From Psychrobacter aquaticus CMS 56 (GTDB lineage: Bacteria > Pseudomonadota > Gammaproteobacteria > Pseudomonadales > Moraxellaceae), in NCBI RefSeq assembly GCF_000471625.1, contig NZ_AUSW01000015.1, positions 124,001-188,000 of the forward strand: 64,000 nt of DNA, given 5' to 3'. Below are positions 18,438 through 29,680 of the stretch, piece by piece (within the stretch, counting starts at the first letter, position 1; every line of letters begins with the position of its first letter). The translations under genes were made by a program, and so were the position numbers. Under the pieces are notes generated by a model. The model saw only the letters and a list, made by a program, of their open reading frames with translations, searched no databases and was not told the DNA's origin.

Positions 18438-18460
18438 ATGCTTCCTATATTGGAGTTCAT

Positions 18461-19348
18461 ATGTCTATTGCGTCTACTGCTCAAGCACCCGCCACCATTT
18501 TGGACGGCAAAGCACTTGCCAAAAAAATAGAACAGCAACTGCGCACGCGCGTAGATATTATCAAAGATAAGACGGGACGTACCCCAAGCCTTGCGACGAT
18601 ATTGGTTGGTAACGATCCAGCTTCAGCGACTTATGTGCGTATGAAAGGCAATGCCTGTAAGCGGGTTGGCATGGACTCTATACGAGTTGAGATGGCAAGT
18701 GAGACAACGACCGAACAGCTCATGGCAAAGATAGATGAGCTAAATAATAATCCTGATGTACATGGTATTTTGCTGCAGCATCCCGTGCCTGCACACATTG
18801 ATGAACGTGCTTGCTTTGAGCAGATTGACTTGGCAAAAGATGTCGATGGGGTGACTTGTCTTGGCTTTGGTCGTATGGCCATGCAGCAGTCTGCTTATGG
18901 CTCATGCACACCGCAAGGCATCATGCATTTGTTGGACCATCATAATGTCGAGCTTGCGGGCAAAGAAGCGGTGGTAGTAGGGCGTAGCGCTATCTTGGGC
19001 AAACCAATGGCGATGATGTTATTAAATGCCAATTGTACAGTAACGATTTGCCATTCAAAAACTCAAGATTTGGCCGCTCATATTAAGCGTGCAGATATTG
19101 TGGTCGGTGCAGTAGGTGTACCAGAGCTGATTAAAGCTGAGTGGATTAAAAAAGGCGCTGTCGTCATTGATGCAGGTTTCCATCCAACAGATAATGGCGG
19201 CGTCGGTGATATAGAGTTGCAAGGTGTAGAGAGTATTGCCAGTGCTTATACGCCAGTACCGGGCGGTGTCGGGCCAATGACGATTAACACACTCATACGC
19301 CAAACGGTCGATGCCGCTGAAAAATCAGCAGGTCTAGACATCAATTAA
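18461..19348 (+). CDS. folD: Bifunctional methylenetetrahydrofolate dehydrogenase/methenyltetrahydrofolate cyclohydrolase
   Basis: Cytoplasmic one-carbon enzyme that interconverts 5,10-methylene-, 5,10-methenyl- and 10-formyl-tetrahydrofolate with NADP. From ATG 18461 (TGGAG five bases upstream) it is 295 residues, the usual size. An upstream in-frame start at 18380 would put the leader hairpin inside the gene and is rejected. Visible motifs are [12 protein letters not shown] with the catalytic Tyr/Lys, [21 protein letters not shown] in the NADP site and P-G-G-V-G-P-M-T near the C-terminus. Monocistronic by spacing. Confidence 0.96.
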   Translation: MSIASTAQAPATILDGKALAKKIEQQLRTRVDIIKDKTGRTPSLATILVGNDPASATYVRMKGNACKRVGMDSIRVEMASETTTEQLMAKIDELNNNPDVHGILLQHPVPAHIDERACFEQIDLAKDVDGVTCLGFGRMAMQQSAYGSCTPQGIMHLLDHHNVELAGKEAVVVGRSAILGKPMAMMLLNANCTVTICHSKTQDLAAHIKRADIVVGAVGVPELIKAEWIKKGAVVIDAGFHPTDNGGVGDIELQGVESIASAYTPVPGGVGPMTINTLIRQTVDAAEKSAGLDIN

Positions 19349-19446
19349 GAAATGAATATTAGGAGTGCTGATCGCCAATAAACAAGGAGCCTGAGGTATT
19401 ACAGACTCAGGTTAAATCAACCACATCTCAGTTGATAGGACCTAAA

Positions 19447-19965
19447 ATGGCTAAAAAATATATAGATATTCATGAGCGGTTACAAGGTATTGGCAGAGAG
19501 TTTGTTGATGTCTGTCATTACATTATCTTATTTTTAATCAGTGTGGTAGTGGTTTGGACCGCAGGTCAAGAGTTTGTTGGGATTATCCAAAAAGGTGCAG
19601 CAGATCTAAAAGATATTTTGATGTTATTTATTTATCTTGAGCTGCTGGCGATGATAGGTATTTATTTTAAAACCCATCGTCTGCCAGTGCAGTTTTTGAT
19701 ATTTATTGCCATAACGGCTTTGTCGCGACATTTGGTAGTTGATGTGCAGGCCGTCTCAGATTACTTTCACTTGTGGCTACTGGCGACGATTTCGGTGGCT
19801 ATCATGTTATTAAGCGCTGCGATCGTTGTATTGACATGGACGGCACGAACCTTTGGTCGTCCAGAAGACAATCTCGATCAGCAGCATGCAAATCTAACAG
19901 TTAAATCGCTTCTGCCTGATGATGCGCAGGCGCCTAGCAGTACTACGAAGCATCGCCGCGAATGA
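19447..19965 (+). CDS. psiE: PsiE family phosphate-starvation-inducible membrane protein
   Basis: This inner-membrane protein of 172 residues has four hydrophobic segments (about 20-40, 57-76, 82-100 and 108-132) and a hydrophilic C-terminal tail. Its family members are induced by phosphate starvation in Escherichia coli; the molecular role is unknown. Motifs L-L-A-M-I-G-I-Y-F-K-T-H-R-L-P-V and A-L-S-R-H-L-V-V-D are characteristic. The ATG at 19447 follows AGGA by 6 bases; the TTG at 19432 is less likely. It converges on corA at a shared terminator. Confidence 0.8.
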   Translation: MAKKYIDIHERLQGIGREFVDVCHYIILFLISVVVVWTAGQEFVGIIQKGAADLKDILMLFIYLELLAMIGIYFKTHRLPVQFLIFIAITALSRHLVVDVQAVSDYFHLWLLATISVAIMLLSAAIVVLTWTARTFGRPEDNLDQQHANLTVKSLLPDDAQAPSSTTKHRRE

Positions 19966-19982
19966 TGCCTGAGCAAAGCAAA

Positions 19983-20012
19983 AAAAGGGTTACCATCGGT
20001 AGCCCTTTTTTA
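19983..20012. terminator. Bidirectional terminator between psiE and corA
   Basis: AAAAAGGGTTACC-ATC-GGTAGCCCTTTTT forms an 8-pair GC-rich stem with A tract and T tract on either side, so it can serve both convergent genes. Confidence 0.85.
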
Positions 20013-20028
20013 TGCATGGCTTTTTATA

Positions 20029-21243
20029 TCATAACCACTTTAGTTTTTTGAAGTTGTAATATAGGTAGCCACACAAGGAACCAATAACCACCATGATGAC
20101 AAGATAGCCATATTGCCAATGTAGTTCAGGCATAAAGTCAAAGTTCATGCCATAGATACCAGCAATGGCCGTTGGCACTGCTAAGATACCAGCCCAAGCG
20201 GCAAGCTTACGCACCACCTCGTTCTGTCCCATATTGACCATGGCCATATAGGTATTCATCACCACGCTCAGCATTTCATTAAGACCATTAATAGCGTCTA
20301 AAGAATGCAGAAGATGGTCATTCACATCGCGGAAATAAGGTTTGGCCGCCTGAGAAAAACCAGAAACCAGTTCGCTTTTTTTATGATTGATAAAAAAGCT
20401 ACAGATGTCTTGCACAGGCAAAATAATAGCACGCATGTGTACCAGTTGTGATTTCAACTCATAGAGGTTTTTTAAAGTGCCTTTGTCAAACTCATAGGTA
20501 AAGACATAGCGCTCTTGCTCACGTAAATACCGACCCAAGCGATCGGTGATGGGCATGTAGTTATCCACGATAAAATCGAGAATGGCATGTAGTACAAAGA
20601 TAGGCCCCATGCGTAGCTTTTCAGGACGACGGTGACAGTGCTCACGGACGGGTGCATAAGAATTTGAGGGGCCATTACGAATGGTAATGAGGTAGTTTTT
20701 GCCCATAAATATCGCTGTGGTGCCATAGCGAATAATATTGTCTTCAAGCTTGGCAGTACGCAGCACGACGAAAACCATATCGTTGTCGTAGTTTTCAACT
20801 TTGGCGCGTTGATGATCGGCAAATGCATCTTCAATCGCCAATTCATGCAAACCAAAAGCTTCTTTGACTTTGACCATGGTTTCTAGACTTGGGTCATAAA
20901 GACCCAACCAAATAAACTGCCCGCTATTGCTCAATGCACGACTGACATCATTTAGGGCAATTTGATCAAGCTTTTCACCCGTTTTTCGCGAATAGGTGTA
21001 GCAATTGACCACTTCTTCAGTACTGGATAAATCAATATCTTCATAGCGCTCAGAGTCTGGATCGTAGACCGTCATGGTCTCAATCGTGTCCTCAGTCGTC
21101 GCATCGGCATCACCATAAATATAGCTGTCATCATTGTCTAGATACAGATGCTTATCACTCATATTGGCATGAATACGACTGACATCAGAGTTAGGTGCAA
21201 TACGCGCTGTTTTTTTGATCAATTGGTCGTTATTGTCTTCCAT
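20029..21243 (-). CDS. corA: CorA family magnesium/cobalt transporter
   Basis: This 404-residue channel protein has a long N-terminal cytoplasmic domain, a helical stalk and two C-terminal membrane helices. The first helix ends with the signature Y-G-M-N (about residue 371) followed by F-D-F-M-P-E-L, the loop that recruits hydrated Mg2+. The final residues K-K-L-K-W-L are the usual basic CorA tail. It is longer than E. coli CorA (316) because of about 60 extra acidic residues at the N-terminus. It forms a pentameric inner-membrane channel for Mg2+ and possibly Co2+ or Ni2+. Confidence 0.92.
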   Translation of the reverse strand: MEDNNDQLIKKTARIAPNSDVSRIHANMSDKHLYLDNDDSYIYGDADATTEDTIETMTVYDPDSERYEDIDLSSTEEVVNCYTYSRKTGEKLDQIALNDVSRALSNSGQFIWLGLYDPSLETMVKVKEAFGLHELAIEDAFADHQRAKVENYDNDMVFVVLRTAKLEDNIIRYGTTAIFMGKNYLITIRNGPSNSYAPVREHCHRRPEKLRMGPIFVLHAILDFIVDNYMPITDRLGRYLREQERYVFTYEFDKGTLKNLYELKSQLVHMRAIILPVQDICSFFINHKKSELVSGFSQAAKPYFRDVNDHLLHSLDAINGLNEMLSVVMNTYMAMVNMGQNEVVRKLAAWAGILAVPTAIAGIYGMNFDFMPELHWQYGYLVIMVVIGSLCGYLYYNFKKLKWL

Positions 21244-21301
21244 ACACCCTCCCTCAATAAAGTCAAAGACCTGTAACGATCAAGACGCATCATACGATTT
21301 A

Positions 21302-21691
21302 TTAAAGCGCGTAGCTTTTTAACGTGTCAATATCGACCAAGCTCAATAAGCTTTCGTGACACGCTTCTAGTTTTATTTGCGGTGCAATATCAAAGTCTAG
21401 CGCTTCGACCCAGCGTAGGGCACAGATACACCAGTAATCGCCTGGCTTTAACCCCTCAAAGCCATACTCAGGCAGAGGCGTGATAAGATCATTGCCACGA
21501 CTGGCTGAGAAGTTTAAAAACTCACTGGTCATTTTGGCACAAACGGTATGCTGGCCGACATCGTGATTGCCAGTATGACAAAAGCCATTGCGATAATAGC
21601 CGGTAATAGGATCGAAGCAGCAGCTGGCAAGCGCCGTACCTAAAACATTGGTTTGATTGATGGCTGGGTTTGGGTGATAATCAGATGACAT
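21302..21691 (-). CDS. DUF2237 family protein
   Basis: This 129-residue soluble protein carries the conserved blocks N-V-L-G-T-A-L, D-P-I-T-G-Y-Y-R-N-G-F-C, H-T-V-C-A-K-M-T-S-E-F-L, S-R-G-N-D-L and G-D-Y-W-C-I-C-A-L-R-W. Several conserved Cys and His residues are compatible with metal binding, but no function is established for the family. It may share a transcript with corA (58 bp gap, same strand). Confidence 0.85.
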   Translation of the reverse strand: MSSDYHPNPAINQTNVLGTALASCCFDPITGYYRNGFCHTGNHDVGQHTVCAKMTSEFLNFSASRGNDLITPLPEYGFEGLKPGDYWCICALRWVEALDFDIAPQIKLEACHESLLSLVDIDTLKSYAL

Positions 21692-22202
21692 AAGGCTTCC
21701 GAGATAAAAATATGTGTTAGTGTACCATGAGTCTGTGTCAAAGGCGTTGTTCTAACTAGGCGGATAATGCTCTTTATGATAAAGAATGAAAAGCATCACT
21801 TTCAATCAATCAGCCGTTTATGCAATGTGATTATAGTCTTCTGACCTTTAGGCTTGATGAGACGTAATTAGATAGTGATTGGGGGTAATTGTCACTAGGC
21901 GAACCTAAACGGCTATGCTAAACTAAAGCGGAAATGCCTTGGTGATTTATTAGGGTCTATTAGCTTATCGCCGTTTATTAGCGCATAGAAATACTCGTCT
22001 TATCATTCTGAATTATACTGATTACTCACCCTTTTGCGGTTACCTATTTGTTTATAACCCGTTTGTTTATAAATAATTGGGTCAATGATGTTGCGCGTTA
22101 AAAATAAAAAATGTGCTACGTCTATGCAATGGTAAATATAACCTTTAAGTACCGCATCAATATCGCGTTTTTGGTAAGCGATACGCCAAACAAGGATTTA
22201 TT
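21692..22202. other. Intergenic region upstream of hisZ, no gene seen
   Basis: The 511-bp divergent spacer between the DUF2237 gene and hisZ has no convincing ORF. It contains two copies of TTGTTTATAA around 22048-22074 that may contribute to the hisZ promoter, but no clear -35/-10 pair or named site was recognised. Confidence 0.4.
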
Positions 22203-23516
22203 GTGTCTGTTCGTTCTGATTCTACAAAACCCGCTCAGTCAAATACTATCAATAAAGCGCTGACTCAGCCTGCTGCAAGTGCTGTTTCGCCCAAGTCTGT
22301 ACCTTCTTTTAGCAACTTTACGAATGACGTTGCCAATAGCTGGTTACTGCCTGATGGGGTGGTGGACGTGCTGTTTGAAGATGCCCATAAGCAAGAAGTG
22401 CTTAGGTATCAGTTGACTCAACAACTTATCGCTCACGGTTATCAGCTGGTCAATCCGCCAATGATTGAGTTCACTGAATCGTTATTGAGCGATGCGTCGG
22501 AGGATTTAAAGCGTCAAACCTTTAAGATTATCGATCAGCTAACGGGTCGATTGATGGGTTTGCGTGCTGATATCACTCCGCAGATTTTGCGTATCGATGC
22601 GCATCATGGTGGTACGGGCATTGCGCGTTATTGCTACGCAGGCGATGTGATTCATACATTACCATCAGGGCTTTTTGGCTCGCGGACGCCGCTACAGTTG
22701 GGTGCTGAGATATTTGGTTGTGCTTCACTTGCCGCAGATATCGAGCTAATAGATGTGTTGTTCGGCATGGTCAATATGCTAGACATGAGTGCCGACCTGC
22801 ATATCGATTTGGGTCATGTAGCCATATTTAAGCGTTTGGCCGAATTGGCCGAGCTAACAGACAGTGATACTGAACATTTAATGAATTTATATGCCAATAA
22901 AAACCTGCCAGAGCTTAAACGAGTTTGTAAAGCATTGCCAATGGGTGATGACTTTTATGCACTAGCGCGTTTTGGTCATGATATCGAAAATCTCTTGGCC
23001 AAGCTATCAGCGACTGCTCAGCAAGATACGCAAATTGCAGATGCTGTCGATGAGTTGCAACGGTTAAAAACCCATTTACATGAGCAGTGGCAGTGCCCAG
23101 TCAGTATCGATGTGACAGAATTATCAGGCTATCATTATCATACTGGCATTGTCTTCAATGGTTATATCAATAGCGAGACCCAGCCACTGGTACGCGGTGG
23201 TCGTTTCGATGGGATGCAAAGCGGCAGTCAATTAACAGGCCATCAGCTGCGAGAAGCCACTGGCTTTAGTATGGACGTCAGCCGTTTGCTGGCTCATACT
23301 CAGCTTGATGCACCAATTGTCGTACTGGTAGATTATATGGCGTCCAGCAGTGCAAACGAAGAACAAAGACAAACGTTATTGCAACAAGTTGAAAGTTTGC
23401 GCCAACAAGGCTATCGTGTCACCATGCCTTTAAATGCAGAAGACCGTCCAGCAAATATAACGCATCATTTGAGCTTTATAAATAATCAATGGCAGTTACA
23501 AACTGTTTCAGCTTGA
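22203..23516 (+). CDS. hisZ: ATP phosphoribosyltransferase regulatory subunit
   Basis: This 437-residue paralogue of histidyl-tRNA synthetase lacks the anticodon-binding domain. It assembles with the short form of HisG to make the allosteric enzyme for the first step of histidine biosynthesis. The class II core is visible as G-L-R-A-D-I-T-P-Q-I-L-R (about 119-130) and a late R-G-G-R-F-D-G-M block. The GTG start at 22203 is supported by AAGGAT eight bases upstream. The first 35 or so residues are a Ser/Ala-rich extension. It precedes purA, as in many gammaproteobacteria. Confidence 0.92.
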   Translation: MSVRSDSTKPAQSNTINKALTQPAASAVSPKSVPSFSNFTNDVANSWLLPDGVVDVLFEDAHKQEVLRYQLTQQLIAHGYQLVNPPMIEFTESLLSDASEDLKRQTFKIIDQLTGRLMGLRADITPQILRIDAHHGGTGIARYCYAGDVIHTLPSGLFGSRTPLQLGAEIFGCASLAADIELIDVLFGMVNMLDMSADLHIDLGHVAIFKRLAELAELTDSDTEHLMNLYANKNLPELKRVCKALPMGDDFYALARFGHDIENLLAKLSATAQQDTQIADAVDELQRLKTHLHEQWQCPVSIDVTELSGYHYHTGIVFNGYINSETQPLVRGGRFDGMQSGSQLTGHQLREATGFSMDVSRLLAHTQLDAPIVVLVDYMASSSANEEQRQTLLQQVESLRQQGYRVTMPLNAEDRPANITHHLSFINNQWQLQTVSA

Positions 23517-23760
23517 CCTTATTAACCATTTACTGAATGGATAATTGACCAAATGCACACCGAAAATTAAGCATTGATTTTTAATATAGTGAGTTCAGTA
23601 TAAAAATGACATAGCGGAACTGGAATGCTTATCTTTAAATGAGAAGTTTCGCCGCCTCTGTCTGTGAAGGCACAGCAAGCCAGAAAAATTTATACCAGTT
23701 CAGCGTTGCAATATAATGCATCTATTTTATTTAGAATTGGCCATATTATAAATTTTAGCG

Positions 23761-23803
23761 TTATTAAATTATTGTTATTAAATTATTGTTATTAAAATTA
23801 TTA
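23761..23803. repeat. AT-rich tandem repeat upstream of purA
   Basis: The 14-base unit TTATTAAATTATTG occurs twice in tandem, followed by a degenerate third copy. It lies 70-110 bp before the purA start, within a 356-bp intergenic spacer (23517-23872) that has no ORF. Confidence 0.6.
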
Positions 23804-23863
23804 TCATTAAAATCATCGTGGTTTTTAAACCGTTATTGCACACACCTCAATACATAAAGGTAA

Positions 23864-25162
<1,299 letters not shown>

Positions 25163-25164
25163 TG

Positions 25165-25268
25165 TAGTGGGACAACTACAAGGCTGTTACTGTGTCAGAC
25201 TCGTTTAATGTACTAGGTGTACAATTTGCACTTGTCTTCCTTGTATCCGCTTTATATTTGTCCCACTA
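25165..25268. repeat. 104-bp element with nested terminal inverted repeats after purA
   Basis: TAGTGGGACAA at 25165-25175 is the exact reverse complement of TTGTCCCACTA at 25258-25268. Just inside, TACAAGG is mirrored by CCTTGTA. The structure has the size and form of a small MITE-like or other cruciform-forming insert, placed 2 bp after the purA stop and before its terminator. Confidence 0.5.
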
Positions 25269-25290
25269 TTAATAGATAGATTAAATAATC

Positions 25291-25324
25291 AAACCCCAGT
25301 GCTGAGCATTGGGGTTTTTTTTTG
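25291..25324 (+). terminator. Rho-independent terminator for purA
   Basis: AAACCCCA...TGGGGTTT stem with an extended inner pairing (GTGCT/AGCAT) and a run of nine or ten Ts. Confidence 0.88.
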
Positions 25325-25582
25325 TGAGATATTGCGGCTTTATTAATAATTTTGACAGACTGAATTTACTTTTATGCAAGGTATGGTCATAAATTAACCC
25401 TATCATTTATGGCCTTAATCATTATAATAGGCAGCAATCCTGTGTTGGCTAAGTTGGCACTCTTGCTTTCATTTTGGTAAATCATGAGTGATTTAAATCA
25501 GCCCAAGTCAACATAGTGGCTAAAGATAAAACAAAGCATTTACGATTACATTTTTCTCGACTTTATTTATTAGGAGCTTTTT

Positions 25583-26014
25583 ATGGCTAACGAACGTACT
25601 TTATCTATCATCAAACCTGACGCAGTTGCTGGCAACCATATCGGCGCTATCTATGACCGTTTTGAACAAGCGGGTCTAAAAATCGTCGCAGCCAAAATGC
25701 TACAACTTGATGATGAAAAAGCAGGCGGTTTTTATGCAGAGCACGCAGAGCGTCCATTTTACAATGATCTAAAATCGTTCATGATGTCAGGCCCAGTATT
25801 GGTATCAGTACTAGAAGGCGAGAACGCTATCGCTAAGCATCGTGAAATCATGGGTGCAACCAACCCAAAAGACGCAGAAAAAGGCACTATCCGTGCTGAC
25901 TTCGCGAGCAGCATCGATGAAAACGCGGTTCATGGTTCAGATTCAGCCGAATCAGCCAAACGTGAAATCAGCTACTTCTTCAGCGATGATGAAGTGTGTG
26001 CACGTACGCGCTAG
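25583..26014 (+). CDS. ndk: Nucleoside diphosphate kinase
   Basis: This 143-residue enzyme balances nucleoside triphosphate pools by a phospho-histidine ping-pong mechanism. It starts [12 protein letters not shown] and has the R-P-F-Y-N-D-L motif and [13 protein letters not shown]. The active-site segment is N-A-V-H-G-S-D-S, with the catalytic His near residue 117. The start follows AGGAG. It opens the conserved ndk-rlmN-pilW-rodZ-ispG-hisS-yfgM-bamB-der gene order but is separated from rlmN by its own terminator. Confidence 0.97.
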   Translation: MANERTLSIIKPDAVAGNHIGAIYDRFEQAGLKIVAAKMLQLDDEKAGGFYAEHAERPFYNDLKSFMMSGPVLVSVLEGENAIAKHREIMGATNPKDAEKGTIRADFASSIDENAVHGSDSAESAKREISYFFSDDEVCARTR

Positions 26015-26075
26015 TAGCGGCGATTATTAATATTCTCTAGTGTCTATTGTAGTGGTTATTAATAATTATTTTCGC

Positions 26076-26110
26076 AAAACGGCTTATATCTTATGGGTAT
26101 AAGCCGTTTT
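26076..26110 (+). terminator. Rho-independent terminator for ndk
   Basis: AAAACGGCTTATA and TATAAGCCGTTTT form a perfect 13-pair stem with a short loop. The rest of the 331-bp ndk-rlmN spacer shows a TATAAT-like box at about 26115 and no gene. Confidence 0.85.
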
Positions 26111-26345
26111 AACGATTATAATAGCGGTATTCTTGATTGAAATTGCTGGTTGTTTCCCTCATTATCGGTTTTCGTCAGCGTTATCAATCCCTTATCAGCA
26201 TGCTTTTATCAAATTTTTACCCGTGACTGGAGAAATTAATTGATAAAACGGGCGCTTATAACGGATTGCTCATGCATCGCATATGGCAACGCTCATATAA
26301 ATAATTGCACCGCTTATCTAAGCTCCTGCAAAAAGGTTACCTATT

Positions 26346-27575
26346 ATGTCAACTGTACAAACCCCGATCCAGCACATACCTGCTAAGATTACTGACAGCA
26401 TCAAGCTAGTAGACGAAGCGCACGCAAAAACCAATCTACTAGGTATGACGCAAGCACAATTGACCGATTACTTTAAGAGTATTGGTGAAAAGCCGTTTCG
26501 CTCTACGCAAGTAATTAAGTGGATATATCAGCACGGCGTGACTGACTTTGAGCAAATGACCAATTTGAGCAAGTCGTTGCGTGACAAGTTGTCACTGAAT
26601 GCCTGCGTTGTTCCACCAAAAGTGATTCATCGTCAGTATAGCGAAGACGGCACACGCAAATGGGTGTTTGAAGTCACAGGCGGCTCATTGGTCGAGACGG
26701 TATTGATTCCGGCAGATGATAGCAAAGTTAATGGTCGTAAAACATTGTGTGTGTCTTCACAAGTGGGCTGTGCGCTAGATTGTAGCTTTTGTAGCACGGG
26801 CAAGCAGGGCTTTGAGCGTGATTTGAGTGCTGCTGAGATTATAGGACAGCTTTGGGTAGCCAATGCCTCTTATATGACCGATGAAAACGATAGCTTAGAA
26901 CACGTTGACCACAGTTTATGGGAAAACAATGTGACAAACGTAGTCATGATGGGCATGGGTGAGCCACTGTTAAACTATAAACCTGTGGTTGGTTCAATGG
27001 AAATCATGCTGAGCGATCATGCTTACGGCTTGTCAAAACGCCGTGTGACTTTATCAACCTCAGGCGTCGTCCCTAAAATGTATCAGTTGTCGCAAGATAT
27101 TGACGTGGCATTGGCCATTTCATTGCATGCACCAAATGATGAGCTGCGTAATGAATTGGTACCGATTAATAAAAAATACCCGTTAGAAGAGCTGATCGCA
27201 GCCGCAAAAAACTATGTTTATGATGTCAATCCACGTCATAAAAAACACGTAACGATTGAATATGTGATGCTCGATGGTGTCAATGATAGCAATGAACATG
27301 CAGAGCAACTAGTTGAATTGTTAGAAGGTCTACCGAGCAAAATCAACCTTATTCCCTTTAATCCGTTCCCGCATGCTCCTTATGATAAGTCAAGCAACAA
27401 CCGCATTCATGCATTTAGCAATATTTTAAGCTCGGCAGGTTTTGTTTGTACCATTCGCCAAACTCGCGGTGATGACATTGATGCTGCTTGTGGTCAATTG
27501 GTGGGACAAGTGGCCGATCGTACCAGACGCTCAGCCGCTTGGCAGCAAAGTATTAAAGATCGTGAAAGTGTTTAG
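26346..27575 (+). CDS. rlmN: Dual-specificity rRNA/tRNA adenine C2 methyltransferase RlmN
   Basis: Radical-SAM enzyme that methylates C2 of A2503 in 23S rRNA and A37 of some tRNAs. The cluster-binding C-x3-C-x2-C is in [11 protein letters not shown] (about residues 142-152). The methyl-carrying Cys is in the C-terminal [12 protein letters not shown] segment. [13 protein letters not shown] is the family signature. At 409 residues it is slightly longer than E. coli RlmN (384) owing to an N-terminal extension. Confidence 0.96.
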   Translation: MSTVQTPIQHIPAKITDSIKLVDEAHAKTNLLGMTQAQLTDYFKSIGEKPFRSTQVIKWIYQHGVTDFEQMTNLSKSLRDKLSLNACVVPPKVIHRQYSEDGTRKWVFEVTGGSLVETVLIPADDSKVNGRKTLCVSSQVGCALDCSFCSTGKQGFERDLSAAEIIGQLWVANASYMTDENDSLEHVDHSLWENNVTNVVMMGMGEPLLNYKPVVGSMEIMLSDHAYGLSKRRVTLSTSGVVPKMYQLSQDIDVALAISLHAPNDELRNELVPINKKYPLEELIAAAKNYVYDVNPRHKKHVTIEYVMLDGVNDSNEHAEQLVELLEGLPSKINLIPFNPFPHAPYDKSSNNRIHAFSNILSSAGFVCTIRQTRGDDIDAACGQLVGQVADRTRRSAAWQQSIKDRESV

Positions 27576-27773
27576 GGTGATGTTTGAATGAATGGCAAAA
27601 ACTTGCGTAACATTTAGAGTTAGCTCTCTTTTATATGTCGCAATGGTAATGAAAATGTAGCAATAATGGTTGGTATTGAGGAGCGAAGCAATTAATGACA
27701 ACTAAATTGTACTTATGGGGGCTAAATCTATTAAACTGAGGCTTCTTGATCGAACGCATTGAATCACAGTTTT

Positions 27774-28721
27774 ATGATGGCGGCTATGATGACTTTTAAA
27801 AATTCTTGTCAGTTCAAATATCAAAAACCTTTTTTTCAAGATTGTCAGCAGAAGAGCGCAGTGCCTACACAAGTCGTGTTGTCAAAGAGTATGCTATTGT
27901 CAGCAGCGTTAGTAGGACTGTTACTGACGGGCTGCCAAAGCACGTCGACCAGCGATTTAACAGGCAGCACCTCTTACCAGACGTCCACGCGACCGAGTGA
28001 CAATCGTAACCTAGATCAACAAGAAATCGCCCGCGTGCGTACATCACTTGCCGCACAATACATCCGAAAAAATGAGCTTGATACCGCTCAGCGCCAGCTC
28101 GAAAAAGCCTTTGCTGCTGATAGCCGTTACGCGCCCGCCTATGATATGATGGGCGTTTTGTTGCAGCAAGAGGGCAGCCGTATCAATCTTGAAAAGGCCG
28201 ATCAATATTTTAAAAAGGCGATCGCGCTCGATAAAGATTTTGAGCAAGCCCACAATAACTATGGTGTTTATTTATCACAGATGAAGCGCTATAGTGAGGC
28301 AGCAGCGCAGTTTGAGATTGCTGGTGCAGCATTGGGTTATGAAGGCCGTATTGGTGCGTTAGAGAATTTAGGACGTACTTACCTTCAACTAGGTGACCGT
28401 AGCGCCGCTTCCAAAGCGTTTTTGCGTGCACTTGATGGCAATCGTAATAGCATTATCGCCCATATAGAATTGGTAGATTTGTTGCTCGAGCAGCAACGTG
28501 TGCCGCAAGCTCAAAGACTGTATGATGAGACATTGGTGCTGGTACAAGGGCAGGGCATTAGCCCGCGTTTGTTATTACAAGGTATCAAACTTGCCGCAGC
28601 GCAAAACAACATAGCAACACGCCAGCAATTGGCACAGCAGCTTTTATCCGCTTATCCTTTAAGTGAGGAAGCAAAACAACTTAAGACTTGGCTTAACAAT
28701 CCAGAGGCACCATGGCAATGA
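27774..28721 (+). CDS. pilW: Type IV pilus biogenesis/stability protein PilW (PilF), TPR lipoprotein
   Basis: Outer-membrane-directed lipoprotein with tetratricopeptide repeats that acts as pilotin for secretin PilQ and stabilises type IV pili. The lipobox is L-L-L-T-G-C, preceded by a hydrophobic helix. The TPR part follows from about residue 80 (A-R-V-R-T-S-L-A-A-Q-Y-I-R-K...A-Y-D-M-M-G-V-L-L-Q). The start is uncertain: ATGs at 27774 or 27777 give a long pre-lipobox segment, and an ATG near 27889 would give a standard short lipoprotein signal. It overlaps rodZ by 10 bp. Confidence 0.85.
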   Translation: MMAAMMTFKNSCQFKYQKPFFQDCQQKSAVPTQVVLSKSMLLSAALVGLLLTGCQSTSTSDLTGSTSYQTSTRPSDNRNLDQQEIARVRTSLAAQYIRKNELDTAQRQLEKAFAADSRYAPAYDMMGVLLQQEGSRINLEKADQYFKKAIALDKDFEQAHNNYGVYLSQMKRYSEAAAQFEIAGAALGYEGRIGALENLGRTYLQLGDRSAASKAFLRALDGNRNSIIAHIELVDLLLEQQRVPQAQRLYDETLVLVQGQGISPRLLLQGIKLAAAQNNIATRQQLAQQLLSAYPLSEEAKQLKTWLNNPEAPWQ

Positions 28722-29530
28722 CCACCCCATCATCAAACACTCAATCTAACGCTCAGGGATCTTTTGGTGCCATGTTGCAGCAAGCCCGTAAAACCAAGCA
28801 AGTCAGCTTAGAAGAAGCGGCCGCCGAGCTATTTATTTTAAAGCGTCACTTGCAAGCGCTGGAAAACGAGAACTTTGCTGATTTGCCACAAGCAGCGTTT
28901 GCTCGTGGTTTTGCGATTAACTATGCCAAATACTTGGGATTGGATGCAACAAAAGTCGCCAGCAGTTTTGATGCGGCTTATCCGAATGAACTTAAAGCGC
29001 AAGCATCAAATAACACGGACACGCCACTGCGTCCAATGGGAACGTTACAGCGCGATACGCATAACCGCATTCGTTTTAACCCATTACTGATTTTGGCAGT
29101 CATTGGTGTCATTGTCTTAGCGATATTTTTATTTCGTATGGTCAGCAACGCCAGTAAAGAAAATAACGAAGAACCAATAGCTACAGCGGATGATGTATCA
29201 GCGATAGAACAAGCTCAAGGTGCTGCGATTGAAGATGCGAACGGGATTGGGGCTTCTGGTTCTGCACTGAATTTGGGTGGTGCTAGTACAAGCATGGCTG
29301 CTTTAGACATGACATTGACTGATACGGCTGTCGTTAGTATTACCGATGCGTCTGGTAACAGTTTAATAAGTGGCGCTCAGACGTCAGGCAATTATCAATT
29401 GTCAGGTATGCCACCATTTAATGTACAAATTGATAATATTGATAACGTTCGCTTAACACTCAACCAAGAAGCCGTGGCTTTAGAGTCTTATGCGACTGAC
29501 AAACAAGCCAGCTTTGAGCTAGCGCCTTAG
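28712..29530 (+). CDS. rodZ: RodZ cytoskeletal/cell-shape protein
   Basis: This 272-residue bitopic inner-membrane protein links MreB filaments to the elongation complex. An N-terminal XRE-type helix-turn-helix (about residues 17-85; M-L-Q-Q-A-R-K...G-F-A-I-N-Y-A-K-Y-L-G) is followed by a basic stretch. A membrane helix lies at about 126-146 (L-L-I-L-A-V-I-G-V-I-V-L-A-I), and a periplasmic C-terminal beta domain follows. The start overlaps the end of pilW, indicating translational coupling, as in other gammaproteobacteria. Confidence 0.9.
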   Translation: MAMTTPSSNTQSNAQGSFGAMLQQARKTKQVSLEEAAAELFILKRHLQALENENFADLPQAAFARGFAINYAKYLGLDATKVASSFDAAYPNELKAQASNNTDTPLRPMGTLQRDTHNRIRFNPLLILAVIGVIVLAIFLFRMVSNASKENNEEPIATADDVSAIEQAQGAAIEDANGIGASGSALNLGGASTSMAALDMTLTDTAVVSITDASGNSLISGAQTSGNYQLSGMPPFNVQIDNIDNVRLTLNQEAVALESYATDKQASFELAP

Positions 29531-29680
29531 TTTTTAAACAGTTATTGAACGTTCTTAGTAATTGAATATTCTTAAAAGTTATGGCTAATTTTTACAGCCA
29601 CTTTTTTATAGCCACTTTTTTACAGCCACTAAACATGTTTTTTTCGTTCGTCTTTCTCGCTTTAATTAAAGGGTTTGTCT

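Noticed and set aside
28210..28431. Minus-strand ORF opposite pilW
   Set aside because: Antisense shadow of a well-supported TPR lipoprotein gene, without any independent evidence.
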